From assembly GCA_021323915.1 (NCBI GenBank), contig JAJPKB010000376.1, positions 1 through 53,531 on the forward strand: a DNA stretch of 53,531 nt, in the 5' to 3' direction. Below are positions 17,702-25,446 of the stretch, one piece after another. The position numbers and the translations under genes were made by a program. Positions within the stretch are counted from its first letter, which is position 1. Every line of letters starts with the position of its first letter. This DNA comes from Chloroflexota bacterium. Lineage in GTDB: Bacteria; Chloroflexota; UBA6077; FW602-bin22; CADDYW01. The notes under the pieces were generated by a model that was not told where the DNA came from, searched no databases, and saw only the letters and a program-made list of their open reading frames with translations.

Positions 17702-18466
17702 ATGATTAGCCCTAATCCCAGTGACCAACCGATCGAGACCAAGGATATCAGCCGGCCAGATCCGGTGCTGATCGAAGCACTGAAGCATATCGGGAGCGCG
17801 ACCGCCAGCGGTGAGCTGAAACGCCTCGGCATCCGCAACGCCTTTATGCAGGGCCCGGTCTGCATGACGCCCGGCGTCTCGATCGTTGGCCCCGCGCTTA
17901 CCTTGCAGTTTATGCCCAAGCGCGAGGATTTGTACCCGGACGCGGAATACGTGGCCCCGGAGCGTCAGCTCCATCGCCACGTTCTGTACCATGCCCAGGC
18001 CGGCGATGTCGTGGTGGTCGACGCGCGGGGCGATCTAACCAGTGGCGTCTTCGGCGAGATGATGATGACCTACTTCCGCGGCCGCGGCGGGCTGGGCGTA
18101 GTCATTGACGGCTGCGTGCGCGACTCGGCCGGGATCAAAAAGCTGGGACTCGGCCTGTGGCTGCGCGGGGTGACGCCAAACTTCCACACCCAGACGAACA
18201 TCTTCCCCTACGCGGTCAATGTCCCGATCGCCTGCGGTGGGGTTATGGTCATGCCCGGCGACATCATCATCGCCGACGATGACGGGGCGGTCGTCGTGCC
18301 GATTGCCCTGGCGCCGCAGCTTGCTAAGAAGGCCACCGAGCATGCCGAGTGGGAGGAGTTCAGCCGTCTCAAGCTGAGTGAAGGGGGCGACCTGCGCAAG
18401 TACTACCCCCTCAGTGAGGAGGGCCGCGCCGAATACGAAGCCTGGCGGCGCGCCCAGGAACACTAG
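17702..18466 (+). CDS. RraA-family protein (HMG/CHA aldolase-like)
   Basis: A 254-residue soluble protein of the RraA fold. Family members are class II pyruvate aldolases/oxaloacetate decarboxylases, or RNase E regulators in enterobacteria. The conserved segments are GVFGEMMMTYFRGRGGLGVV, DGCVRD (metal-site Asp and substrate Arg) and MPGDIIIADDDGAVVVP. The ribosome site AGAGGAG lies 7-13 bases before the ATG. Following a polysaccharide lyase and importer, a role in cleaving a keto-acid from sugar-acid breakdown is more likely than RNase regulation (inference). Its 3' end overlaps the convergent next gene by 4 bases. Confidence 0.8.
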   Translation: MISPNPSDQPIETKDISRPDPVLIEALKHIGSATASGELKRLGIRNAFMQGPVCMTPGVSIVGPALTLQFMPKREDLYPDAEYVAPERQLHRHVLYHAQAGDVVVVDARGDLTSGVFGEMMMTYFRGRGGLGVVIDGCVRDSAGIKKLGLGLWLRGVTPNFHTQTNIFPYAVNVPIACGGVMVMPGDIIIADDDGAVVVPIALAPQLAKKATEHAEWEEFSRLKLSEGGDLRKYYPLSEEGRAEYEAWRRAQEH

Positions 18467-19275
18467 CGGCTCAGCCGCCGCAGCGACTCCCAGAGGTTGC
18501 CAATCAACAAGCCGGCCGGTAGGTAGTATACCGCACCGATCACCATGAAAATGAGATAGCTCGCGAAGGCGACGATCACGCTGTACTTCACCTGGTCACG
18601 GTAGCGGGCCGGCGAGGTCGGCGGATCGGTGAGCATGAAGAAGGCGAAGAAGACCGCCGCGTTCACGTCGGGCGAGCGGAAGATCTCAGCGACCTGGCTG
18701 GGATCGCCCACGAACGCCGAGAGCGTGAACAAGCTGTAATAGGTGCCAAGAAAGACCAGAACCGCCGGCAGTTTATTGACGTAATCGTCGATCAAGAGTC
18801 CGGTGCCGATGATCAAGCAGATCAGGAAGGGCGAGAGATCCGGTAAGCTACCCCACCAGCTTTGGCCACTGGCAAAGGCAAAATAGGCGACGACCAGCGC
18901 GAAAGCGGCCGGGTTGAAGACGTTCGACCAGCGGGTACGAAAAACGTACTTGCTGGCGATGGCGATCATGCCGCAGGCGGCCGGCACGTAGAGCGGCTCA
19001 TCCGGGCTGAGCACGAGGGCAACCAGCAGGCCGGTCAGAATCGCGCCGCTCGGGAACAGCCAGCTCCCTTTGACAACTCGGGTATAGACCACATCGCTGG
19101 TCGCCGCGGTCGTGACCGCGGCGACCAGCCCGGGCAGGGCAGTGCTCGCGCCAGCGTCGATCAGTCCAACGACAGTGATCACGCCGAGCAAGACGAGAAA
19201 ATATCCTTTCGGTGTTTTCAAGAACCGGTCGAGCACACTCCGACGCTCGGTCCGGGTCGCGACAAGCGCGCTCAT
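18463..19275 (-). CDS. RnfD/NqrB-family membrane protein
   Basis: A 270-residue polytopic membrane protein with about nine hydrophobic segments. It resembles the RnfD/NqrB subunit that carries flavin and moves electrons across the membrane in Rnf and Na+-NQR complexes. FPSGAILTGLLVALVLSP, SNVFNPAAFALV and MLTDPPTSP are family-like motifs. ATG at 19275 has AAAGAGG 9-15 bases upstream; an upstream in-frame start at 19296 has none. It is the second gene of a two-gene operon with the FMN-binding protein, 13 bases apart. No other Rnf/Nqr subunits are in the window, so this is a minimal module rather than a full complex. Confidence 0.75.
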   Translation of the reverse strand: MSALVATRTERRSVLDRFLKTPKGYFLVLLGVITVVGLIDAGASTALPGLVAAVTTAATSDVVYTRVVKGSWLFPSGAILTGLLVALVLSPDEPLYVPAACGMIAIASKYVFRTRWSNVFNPAAFALVVAYFAFASGQSWWGSLPDLSPFLICLIIGTGLLIDDYVNKLPAVLVFLGTYYSLFTLSAFVGDPSQVAEIFRSPDVNAAVFFAFFMLTDPPTSPARYRDQVKYSVIVAFASYLIFMVIGAVYYLPAGLLIGNLWESLRRLSR

Positions 19276-19288
19276 GGCAAATACCTCT

Positions 19289-20044
19289 TTAACCATTTCC
19301 CTGGCCCTGTGCCTGTGCCAGGGCGCTGGTCACTGCCTGCTGGTAGGCCATCGAGCTATCGGTCGCACCGGAGACGTAATCCACCGGGGGAGCCTGGGTT
19401 TGAACGACGAGCCCTGGCAGTTGATCGACCACCGAACACGGGTAGCGGGTCGAGCAGCTTTGGACGTTGGCCGAGACGATCTTACCGCCCTTGATCACGA
19501 CCGCGGCGACCACGCCGCCGTGGCGACTCCAACCCTGACCAATGTAGGTGCCATCTTTATATTTCTGGGTCACGACCGTGGGCGTCGGTACCGGCGTGGG
19601 CGGCACCGACGTCGCAGTTGGCCTGGCCACGGCAGCGGCCGACGACTTCGCGGGTATCGTGGTCGGGCTTGCCGCCGGTGTCGGTGGCACCGTGGTTGGA
19701 CGGACAACCACCGTCGGCGGATCAGTGGGAAGCACGCCACTGGCCGCGTTCGGCGTCGGCGCGGGAGCTGACGTCACCTGGCTCTCCGGCGATGATGACG
19801 CGGTCGGCACGGCAAGCTGGTCGGCTGAAGCCTGAGTCTGAACGTAGCCGAAACCGTAGATGGCGACGATTGCCGCCGAGCTGAGCGCAACTAGACTGGC
19901 CGAGATCCGCTTGCTACCTTTTGCTTTCGGACCAGGTTTGCTTACACCGTTGCCCGACTTTCCGGACGGACTTCCCGGGCCCGAGTGGTACGTTCCGGCT
20001 GCCAGTCGCCCACCAGTTATCGTTTTCGTGCGCTTTTGATCCAT
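19289..20044 (-). CDS. Membrane-anchored FMN-binding domain protein (RnfG/NqrC-like)
   Basis: A 251-residue protein with a Lys/Gly-rich cytoplasmic start, one membrane helix (ASLVALSSAAIVAIYGFGYV), an 80-residue Pro/Thr/Ser linker, and a C-terminal FMN-binding domain of about 90 residues. That domain begins YKDGTYIGQG and contains DYVSGATDSS. The Ser-Gly-Ala-Thr motif is where ApbE attaches FMN covalently to threonine in this family. ATG at 20044 follows AGGTG by 10 bases; an upstream in-frame start adds four residues. The domain is predicted to lie outside the membrane, placing it to exchange electrons with the RnfD-like partner encoded downstream. Confidence 0.82.
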   Translation of the reverse strand: MDQKRTKTITGGRLAAGTYHSGPGSPSGKSGNGVSKPGPKAKGSKRISASLVALSSAAIVAIYGFGYVQTQASADQLAVPTASSSPESQVTSAPAPTPNAASGVLPTDPPTVVVRPTTVPPTPAASPTTIPAKSSAAAVARPTATSVPPTPVPTPTVVTQKYKDGTYIGQGWSRHGGVVAAVVIKGGKIVSANVQSCSTRYPCSVVDQLPGLVVQTQAPPVDYVSGATDSSMAYQQAVTSALAQAQGQGNG

Positions 20045-20312
20045 CTTGCAACACACCTAAATACTTGCTGAGCATGGCCCCCAGCCACCAGGTCAGTGCA
20101 AGTGGGCATCTCGATGCTCTGCAAAGGAACTATCAACTAAGAGTAAGGATAGCGAGCGTAGATGGGAATTTCCTGGGACAATTGCTAAATGAGTGATAAC
20201 TGGCTGGAGTCAGTCTATCTTACTGAACGATTCACCGCGGACCGGGTCCTGTCGGTCGCCAGAGTGGTCGCGATGCTCAGCACCGACTAAATCGCGATTA
20301 TTCGTCGAACTG

Positions 20313-20350
20313 CCCGTGTCACGCTTTGCTGCCGCTCAGCATGACACGGG
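20313..20350. repeat. REP-like palindrome, type 2, copy 2
   Basis: CCCGTGTCA at the left and TGACACGGG at the right are perfect complements (9 bp) around a loop containing CGCTCAGC. It is related to 13467-13504. It sits in the 461-base intergenic region 20045-20505, which otherwise contains only the putative promoter at 20388-20415. Confidence 0.6.
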
Positions 20351-20387
20351 GCACGTTTCAGCAATACACCAAGCGATACCCGACACC

Positions 20388-20415
20388 TTGACATTCAAGC
20401 CATGAGAGTCACAAT
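20388..20415 (+). promoter_or_regulatory. Putative promoter for the small gene at 20506
   Basis: A perfect TTGACA (20388-20393), a 16-base spacer and CACAAT (20410-20415, four of six matches). It would give a leader of about 85 bases. Confidence 0.45.
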
Positions 20416-20505
20416 GGTATACACACGCCGTGCGACAGCGGAGCGGCCAGCCGCGGACGGCCGTTCCGGGAGGACCGGCGGCGGAGATCCAGGAGGAAAG
20501 AAGCG

Positions 20506-21027
20506 ATGGTCACGCTGCACCGACTGTCCCCGCAGCAGGCAAAGTACGAGCGCGCCAAGGCCGAGCGCGCCAATTACATCGTGTCAGAAGTGATCAGCGA
20601 TCCGCAATTCATGTCACAAGGTATCCGTGGCATCGAATCCTGCGAACATGGAATCTGTATGCTTTGGCCAGAGTTTCTCCAGTGGGAGAGCGCACAATTT
20701 GGTCAGGACGCCCCCCACGCGAAAGATCAGGGCCCCAAGCTGAAGTTTACCCCCCGGGTTGCCCCGAGGGTACGCGATTTCATCGCGAGCCTCACCCACG
20801 ACGATCGGATTCTTTTCGAGCATCACCTCGCCGCCCTTTGCACGAACCCGCACATCGACAACGTCACCAAGTTTTCAGTGCCCTACCCACCGATCATCCT
20901 TTTTCTCTATCAGGACGGCCCCTTTCGCATCCTCTACCGCATCGTGGGAGGCACCGTCGTCGAGCTTCTCAACGTCGGGGAAGCGTCCTACGTCCCGTCA
21001 ATTGACGAATGGGACGAGTGGCGATAG
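20506..21027 (+). CDS. Small protein with RelE-like C-terminus, function unknown
   Basis: A 173-residue soluble protein. AGGAGG lies 8-13 bases upstream of the ATG, so the gene is probably real. The N-terminal 90 residues are charged and not recognised ([20 protein letters not shown]). The C-terminal third, [20 protein letters not shown] then TVVELLNVG, resembles the beta-strands of RelE/ParE-type toxins, though I do not see a full catalytic set. No antitoxin-like gene is adjacent: 449 bases without a gene precede it and 254 follow. It may be a solitary toxin-fold protein or something unrelated. Confidence 0.6.
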   Translation: MVTLHRLSPQQAKYERAKAERANYIVSEVISDPQFMSQGIRGIESCEHGICMLWPEFLQWESAQFGQDAPHAKDQGPKLKFTPRVAPRVRDFIASLTHDDRILFEHHLAALCTNPHIDNVTKFSVPYPPIILFLYQDGPFRILYRIVGGTVVELLNVGEASYVPSIDEWDEWR

Positions 21028-21281
21028 GCGAGCGGCCTTTCGAGGACTGGATCTCCCAGCCGCACCTCCACGGCCGCACCGTGCGAGGTCAGGCAAGAGA
21101 GACAGCCATTCGCCATCGAGAGGGCACCGCGATCATCTCGCGGTCAGTCGCATCGAGCGTGTCCGAGCCACCCAGGCGTCGAAGCGTGGGCAATCAGGCC
21201 ACGAAGCATCACCGGTGCGATCCAGTATGGCGTTGATTGCTTTCAGCAAACACACCAGGCATAACGACACCGGAAAATCCG

Positions 21282-22358
21282 TTACTCGCCCAGGCGTGGC
21301 ATGACCTCCTGGATGAGCAGCTTCATCGACCGCTCCCACTTATCACGCGGCGTCCACTCGTGGCCGATCGCCAGCAGGGTGCCGAAGCCACCGACATCGT
21401 CGTAAAGCTGGCGGAGCTTCCTGGTGACTTCGTCCACGTCGCCGACGATCCAAATGTTTTCTAGAAGGTATTCCGGCGTGACCGCTTCGTCGGGCATGGC
21501 TGGATCGAGCTTCACTCCCCCCAACCCGCGCGTGGCTCCAAGGAGGGGAATGAAGTAATCGGTCCAGTCGCGGGCGAGGACGCCAGCGAGGGCATCGTGG
21601 CGGGCCTGCTCACTTGTCTCGCCGATGTAAACGTCGCGACAGACGCGCCAGACCGAGCGATCCGGGGTGTAGCCGGCCTGGCGCGCCGCGTCGGCGTAGG
21701 TCTGCCAGTGGGTCCGGAGGACACCGGCCGGAACGAAGTTGATGCTCATCGGGATGAAGCCACGCTGGCCGGCCATGGCCAGCGTCTCGGATTTCTGGCT
21801 AACGCCCGCGACGGCGATCGGAGGATGCGGCTTCTGATAGGGACGCATGTGCAAGCGCAGCCCGATCGCCGGCTTCGGCTCCGGTACCCGGTAGCGCCAG
21901 CGTTCGTGGCGATGTGCCTCGGGCGTCGGCTCACTCCAGAGGGCGAGGACTTCGTCCAGCACGTCCCGGGTCAGGCGCCGCCCTTCGCCGTGCTCGTTAT
22001 CCACGTCGAACAGCTCGAAGTCGCCAACGAAGCCACCCGCGCCAATGCCCCAGAGGAAGCGCCCTCGGGCCATCTGGTCAAGCTGGGCAATCCGGTGAGC
22101 GAGCATAACCGGCTGGTGATTGGGCAGGCAGGAGACGCCGGTGCCCAGGACAATCTTCTTCGTCCGACCGAGCGCCTGGGCGAGGAAAAGGTCCGGGCAG
22201 GGAATGTTCTCCCAGACCGAGGTGAAGTGCTCGCCGACCCAGGCCTCGGCGTAGCCGAGACGATCCAAGGTGACGATCTGCTCCAGGTCGTCGGCCATGG
22301 TCTGGGCCGGGTCAGACCCCGGCGGATGCAACGGCATCGTAAAGTACCCGAGGCGCAT
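21282..22358 (-). CDS. LLM-class flavin-dependent oxidoreductase (luciferase-like)
   Basis: A 358-residue TIM-barrel monooxygenase or dehydrogenase that uses FMN or F420. Family motifs: MRLGYFTMPLHPPG at the start, YAEAWVGEHF, LGTGVSCLPNHQPVMLAHRI, LDQMARGRFLWGIGAGGFVG, and the C-terminal IVGDVDEVTRKLRQL. The ribosome site GGAGG is 6 bases before the ATG. It diverges from an FMN reductase gene 174 bases away; such reductases commonly supply reduced flavin to two-component luciferase-like enzymes, so the two may be functionally paired. Confidence 0.88.
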   Translation of the reverse strand: MRLGYFTMPLHPPGSDPAQTMADDLEQIVTLDRLGYAEAWVGEHFTSVWENIPCPDLFLAQALGRTKKIVLGTGVSCLPNHQPVMLAHRIAQLDQMARGRFLWGIGAGGFVGDFELFDVDNEHGEGRRLTRDVLDEVLALWSEPTPEAHRHERWRYRVPEPKPAIGLRLHMRPYQKPHPPIAVAGVSQKSETLAMAGQRGFIPMSINFVPAGVLRTHWQTYADAARQAGYTPDRSVWRVCRDVYIGETSEQARHDALAGVLARDWTDYFIPLLGATRGLGGVKLDPAMPDEAVTPEYLLENIWIVGDVDEVTRKLRQLYDDVGGFGTLLAIGHEWTPRDKWERSMKLLIQEVMPRLGE

Positions 22359-22379
22359 GTCCTACCTCCGCGGAAAGTC

Positions 22380-22431
22380 CTTCACCCCCCGCTTCTCTCC
22401 CGCTCGACGCGAGAGAGGAGTGGGGAGAGAG
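22380..22431. repeat. Degenerate GC-rich hairpin repeat (type 1), intergenic
   Basis: TTCACCCCCCGCTTCTCTCC, CGCTCGACGCGAGAGAGGAG and TGGGGAGAGAG form a hairpin related to the repeats inside the defence genes. It lies in the divergent region between the LLM oxidoreductase and the FMN reductase. Confidence 0.55.
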
Positions 22432-22532
22432 TTCAGGATATCACGCATTGTAGCAAATTTGGCCGTCCGGACCGAGAGCAAGAACCGATGCGCTATACTA
22501 CGGATTAACGTCGTAACAAAGGTGATCCCCGA

Positions 22533-23111
22533 ATGAGCAACTGGCAAGCAGATAATCTCTTTATACCGGTTGTGCTGGGCAGCATCCGAGCGAACCGGCG
22601 TAGCTACCGGCCGGCCTATCTGCTTGCCGAGCGCGTGGTCGCCGCTGGCCACCGGACCGACGTGGTCGATCTGCGCACCCTGGACCTGCCGATGTTTGGT
22701 CAGCTCGACGACCCGAAAGCCCACCCCGCGGTCGCAACTTTCCGCCAGACGCTCGCCGAGGCGGACGCGGTCATCCTGCTCACGCCGGAGTACAACCACG
22801 GCTACTCATCGGCGATGAAGAACGCGCTCGACTACCTGAGCGATGAGCTCCGGCGCAAGCCGGTGGCAGTGTGTGGCCTATCGGGGGGCATGCTCGGTGG
22901 CGCCCGGGCGGTCGAGCAACTCAAGCTCGTGGTGATCGAGCTGCGAGCCGTGCCGATCCGGGACTCGGTCTACTTCAGCGACGCCGCCGCGATCTTCGAT
23001 GCCGATGGTGCGCTCCAGCACACTGACTACCTTCGGCGGATCGACCAGACCCTCGGCGAGCTCACCTGGTACGCCCGCGCTCTCGGCGCCGCGCGGCGGC
23101 TAACCACCTGA
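22533..23111 (+). CDS. NADPH-dependent FMN reductase family protein
   Basis: A 192-residue flavodoxin-fold reductase. VVLGSIRANRRSYRPAYLLA is the phosphate-binding loop for FMN, LLTPEYNHGYSSAMKNALDY the classical flavin contact segment (TPEYN), and VAVCGLSGGMLGGARAVEQL the third loop. AAGGTG lies about 9 bases before the ATG. It diverges from the LLM-class oxidoreductase, for which it may supply reduced FMN. Confidence 0.9.
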   Translation: MSNWQADNLFIPVVLGSIRANRRSYRPAYLLAERVVAAGHRTDVVDLRTLDLPMFGQLDDPKAHPAVATFRQTLAEADAVILLTPEYNHGYSSAMKNALDYLSDELRRKPVAVCGLSGGMLGGARAVEQLKLVVIELRAVPIRDSVYFSDAAAIFDADGALQHTDYLRRIDQTLGELTWYARALGAARRLTT

Positions 23112-23143
23112 TTCCTTTCGCACCACCGACCAGCCCTGCGCCA

Positions 23144-25204
23144 TCAAGTGAGCTGAGGCAATTGAACTTTCTGGTACCGGTGCTCCATCGTCTGCGACCA
23201 ATAAAGCGTCCAGCGAAGCCGCTGGCACGCTTCGCGCGCCGCCTCCTGGCGGTACTGCGCGACTAATTTCTTAATCTCTTCGATCTGCCAGCCTTGAAGC
23301 TCGACGCCGAGGTTCTTGCGAACTTTGTCGAGGTACTCGCCCTCTCGGAGAGCACTCTGGTCCAAGCGGTTGATTTCGGCTTCGACTTTGGCTTCGTTGA
23401 TCGCGGTCGGGTCGCCGGTCCCGTCCTTCCACCAGCCAGCGAGCAGCGCCACTAACTCCGCATTTCGTCTACCGGCGCTCGTCTCGACCATCACCGCGTG
23501 AAACGTCTTATGGCGATAGCTCCGCAGCTCTTTCAGCGCTCGAGCTAGCTTGGCTCCTTCCAATTGCTGACCACTGCCCCCTACCTGTATGCCCTCCATA
23601 TTCGCCCAGGCCTGGTCCATCGAGCGCAGTTTCTCGCCATCGGGTGGGGTAACCGGACGATAATACGTCGTCGGCTCGCTCGGATACATCGGGGCCCCCA
23701 ACTCAGCGATCTTGTCGCGCAGCTCCATCTCCTTCCTGTAGATACTGGTCAGGATCTCCTTGATCGGATAGGCGGTGTTAGCAGTTGTGAGGTTGTAGCC
23801 GAAGGTGACCAGCATGTTTGCGTTAAACTGTTCGGCTCCTTCCACCTCGGCAAGCTTCCTCATTTCCGGACTACTGCTGTCATTGGGATTGACGATCGGC
23901 ATGTCGTCATCACCCATTTTCCGCCAAAACTGGTCGTGATTCGTCCGCAGCGCCTTTTCGATCGCGTTTGCGCCGGGGTTCGTCGCCGCGAGGCGTCGCA
24001 GTCTCGAGTAAGGTACCGTCGACTGCACGACTTCCAGCTCCATGCCCCCTTTGTTATTTTCTCTTTCCCGTCGCTCCCAGGTGGCGGTGACGATCTGCAA
24101 GGGCGGTCCCTGCCACGCCTTCTGGATCTGGTTCCAGAGGCGGTCCAGATTCTGCTTCGCCTGCTCCAGAGAGTAAGCTTGCGACGGTTGGGCTCGAGGA
24201 GATCTTTGTCCTGAACGATTGTAAACCATGGTCGGGATGTACGCCTGGTTGAGCACCACGGTCAGCCCGATATCCCAGAGGGCCTCATCGGTCTTGGCGC
24301 GGAATCGCTCCAAAAGCCCGACCATACCTGCCTCGGTCGCAATCGTTTCGAAGAGGACCGCCCGCGGCTTCTCCTCCTGTTTGTGGTACTGGTACTGGCT
24401 GGAGCCGCCGGTTCGCCCCCAGGATACCTCTCGCGTGTCGACGTGCAGGGTACGTTCGGAGTTGTCTACCTGGTACTTTTCGTCATTCCAGACAAGCTGA
24501 GCGACTCGCCCGGCTGGCCTCGCCGTCTTCGGCAGGGGCAGTTGATCCGGCGGTGACGTCGCTGCTCTACGCCCCATCGCCTCCGCTTCCTGTTCCAGCC
24601 CTGTCTCGTCGTTGATCAGCACCCCCATTGCCTGGCTCGTGGGCGCCACCCGCCCCTGCATCTGCTGGACGACATGCCACGCTTCGTGCGGCAGGTACTG
24701 TTCTTGGCCTGGCGCGACGAAGATGTCCGTGCCCTGAGTGTAGGCAAAGGCGTGCAGCACCGCCGGCTTCGAGGAATCGTAGTGGGTCCGGACCGCGTCC
24801 AGGGACATGCCGGATAGGGTTTCGATACCGGCTTTCAGCGCATCAGGCAGACCAGTCCGATTCTCCGGCCGCCCATCGGCCGCGTCGCTCAGCCTTGCGC
24901 TCTCAACAAGCGTCGGCCCGACTCGGTCAGACGGCTCAGATCCGCGCGATCGTGTCGGTTGCGACGCCGCCGACCGATGCAGCAACTGGATTACCGCGCG
25001 GTTGCCGATCGTGCGCTGTAAAGCCGTGACGTCCGTGGGGGCCAAGGTCCGTGGATCAGTGCCGACACGCTGACATGCTTGTCCGGCTTGGCGAGCTAAC
25101 TGGGCGATATCGGGAGTCACCGCATCGCTTGTGCGATGCCAGGGTGCGTCCCGCTTCGTCGGACGGTGAAGCAATCGCTGGTGGTCACTCGGTCGCTGAC
25201 TCAT
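23144..25204 (-). CDS. DUF4157 (eCIS core domain) protein with HEXXH-type motif
   Basis: A 686-residue protein. A polar N-terminus carries the motif LQRTIGNRAVIQLL (about 62-75), common in proteins associated with extracellular contractile injection systems and related toxins. The DUF4157 domain spans about 117-190 and includes the metallopeptidase-like LPHEAWHVVQQ (HEAWH, His173-Glu174-His177). The 450-residue C-terminus is helical and charged, not recognised, and may be the payload. ATG at 25204 has GGGAG 8-12 bases upstream; the longer frame lacks a ribosome site. No sheath, tube or baseplate genes are visible. A second protein with a related LQR-GN motif is encoded at 50703. Confidence 0.75.
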   Translation of the reverse strand: MSQRPSDHQRLLHRPTKRDAPWHRTSDAVTPDIAQLARQAGQACQRVGTDPRTLAPTDVTALQRTIGNRAVIQLLHRSAASQPTRSRGSEPSDRVGPTLVESARLSDAADGRPENRTGLPDALKAGIETLSGMSLDAVRTHYDSSKPAVLHAFAYTQGTDIFVAPGQEQYLPHEAWHVVQQMQGRVAPTSQAMGVLINDETGLEQEAEAMGRRAATSPPDQLPLPKTARPAGRVAQLVWNDEKYQVDNSERTLHVDTREVSWGRTGGSSQYQYHKQEEKPRAVLFETIATEAGMVGLLERFRAKTDEALWDIGLTVVLNQAYIPTMVYNRSGQRSPRAQPSQAYSLEQAKQNLDRLWNQIQKAWQGPPLQIVTATWERRERENNKGGMELEVVQSTVPYSRLRRLAATNPGANAIEKALRTNHDQFWRKMGDDDMPIVNPNDSSSPEMRKLAEVEGAEQFNANMLVTFGYNLTTANTAYPIKEILTSIYRKEMELRDKIAELGAPMYPSEPTTYYRPVTPPDGEKLRSMDQAWANMEGIQVGGSGQQLEGAKLARALKELRSYRHKTFHAVMVETSAGRRNAELVALLAGWWKDGTGDPTAINEAKVEAEINRLDQSALREGEYLDKVRKNLGVELQGWQIEEIKKLVAQYRQEAAREACQRLRWTLYWSQTMEHRYQKVQLPQLT

Positions 25205-25377
25205 TATGACACTCCCAAGGATCGTCAGACGGCATCCGAACAAGCGCCTTACTAGCCGTTCGAAACAACCAGCGCAGCACCCCGGAGGCCGACCGCCTCT
25301 CGTAAGTATACGATTCCTGTCAAGGATGCCAAAGGAAATGAGGATCGAGGGTTCGAGGCTGGCAACGCACCTGCCAC

Positions 25378-25406
25378 TTGCTCTCTCAATAACGACTTGC
25401 TACACT
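25378..25406 (+). promoter_or_regulatory. Putative promoter of the defence operon
   Basis: TTGCTC (25378-25383) and TACACT (25401-25406) are separated by 17 bases, about 40 bases before the helicase start. Each box matches consensus at four of six positions. Confidence 0.45.
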
Positions 25407-25446
25407 GGCCTTACCGCCAAAGATGATCCTTACAGGGGCTTGCCAG

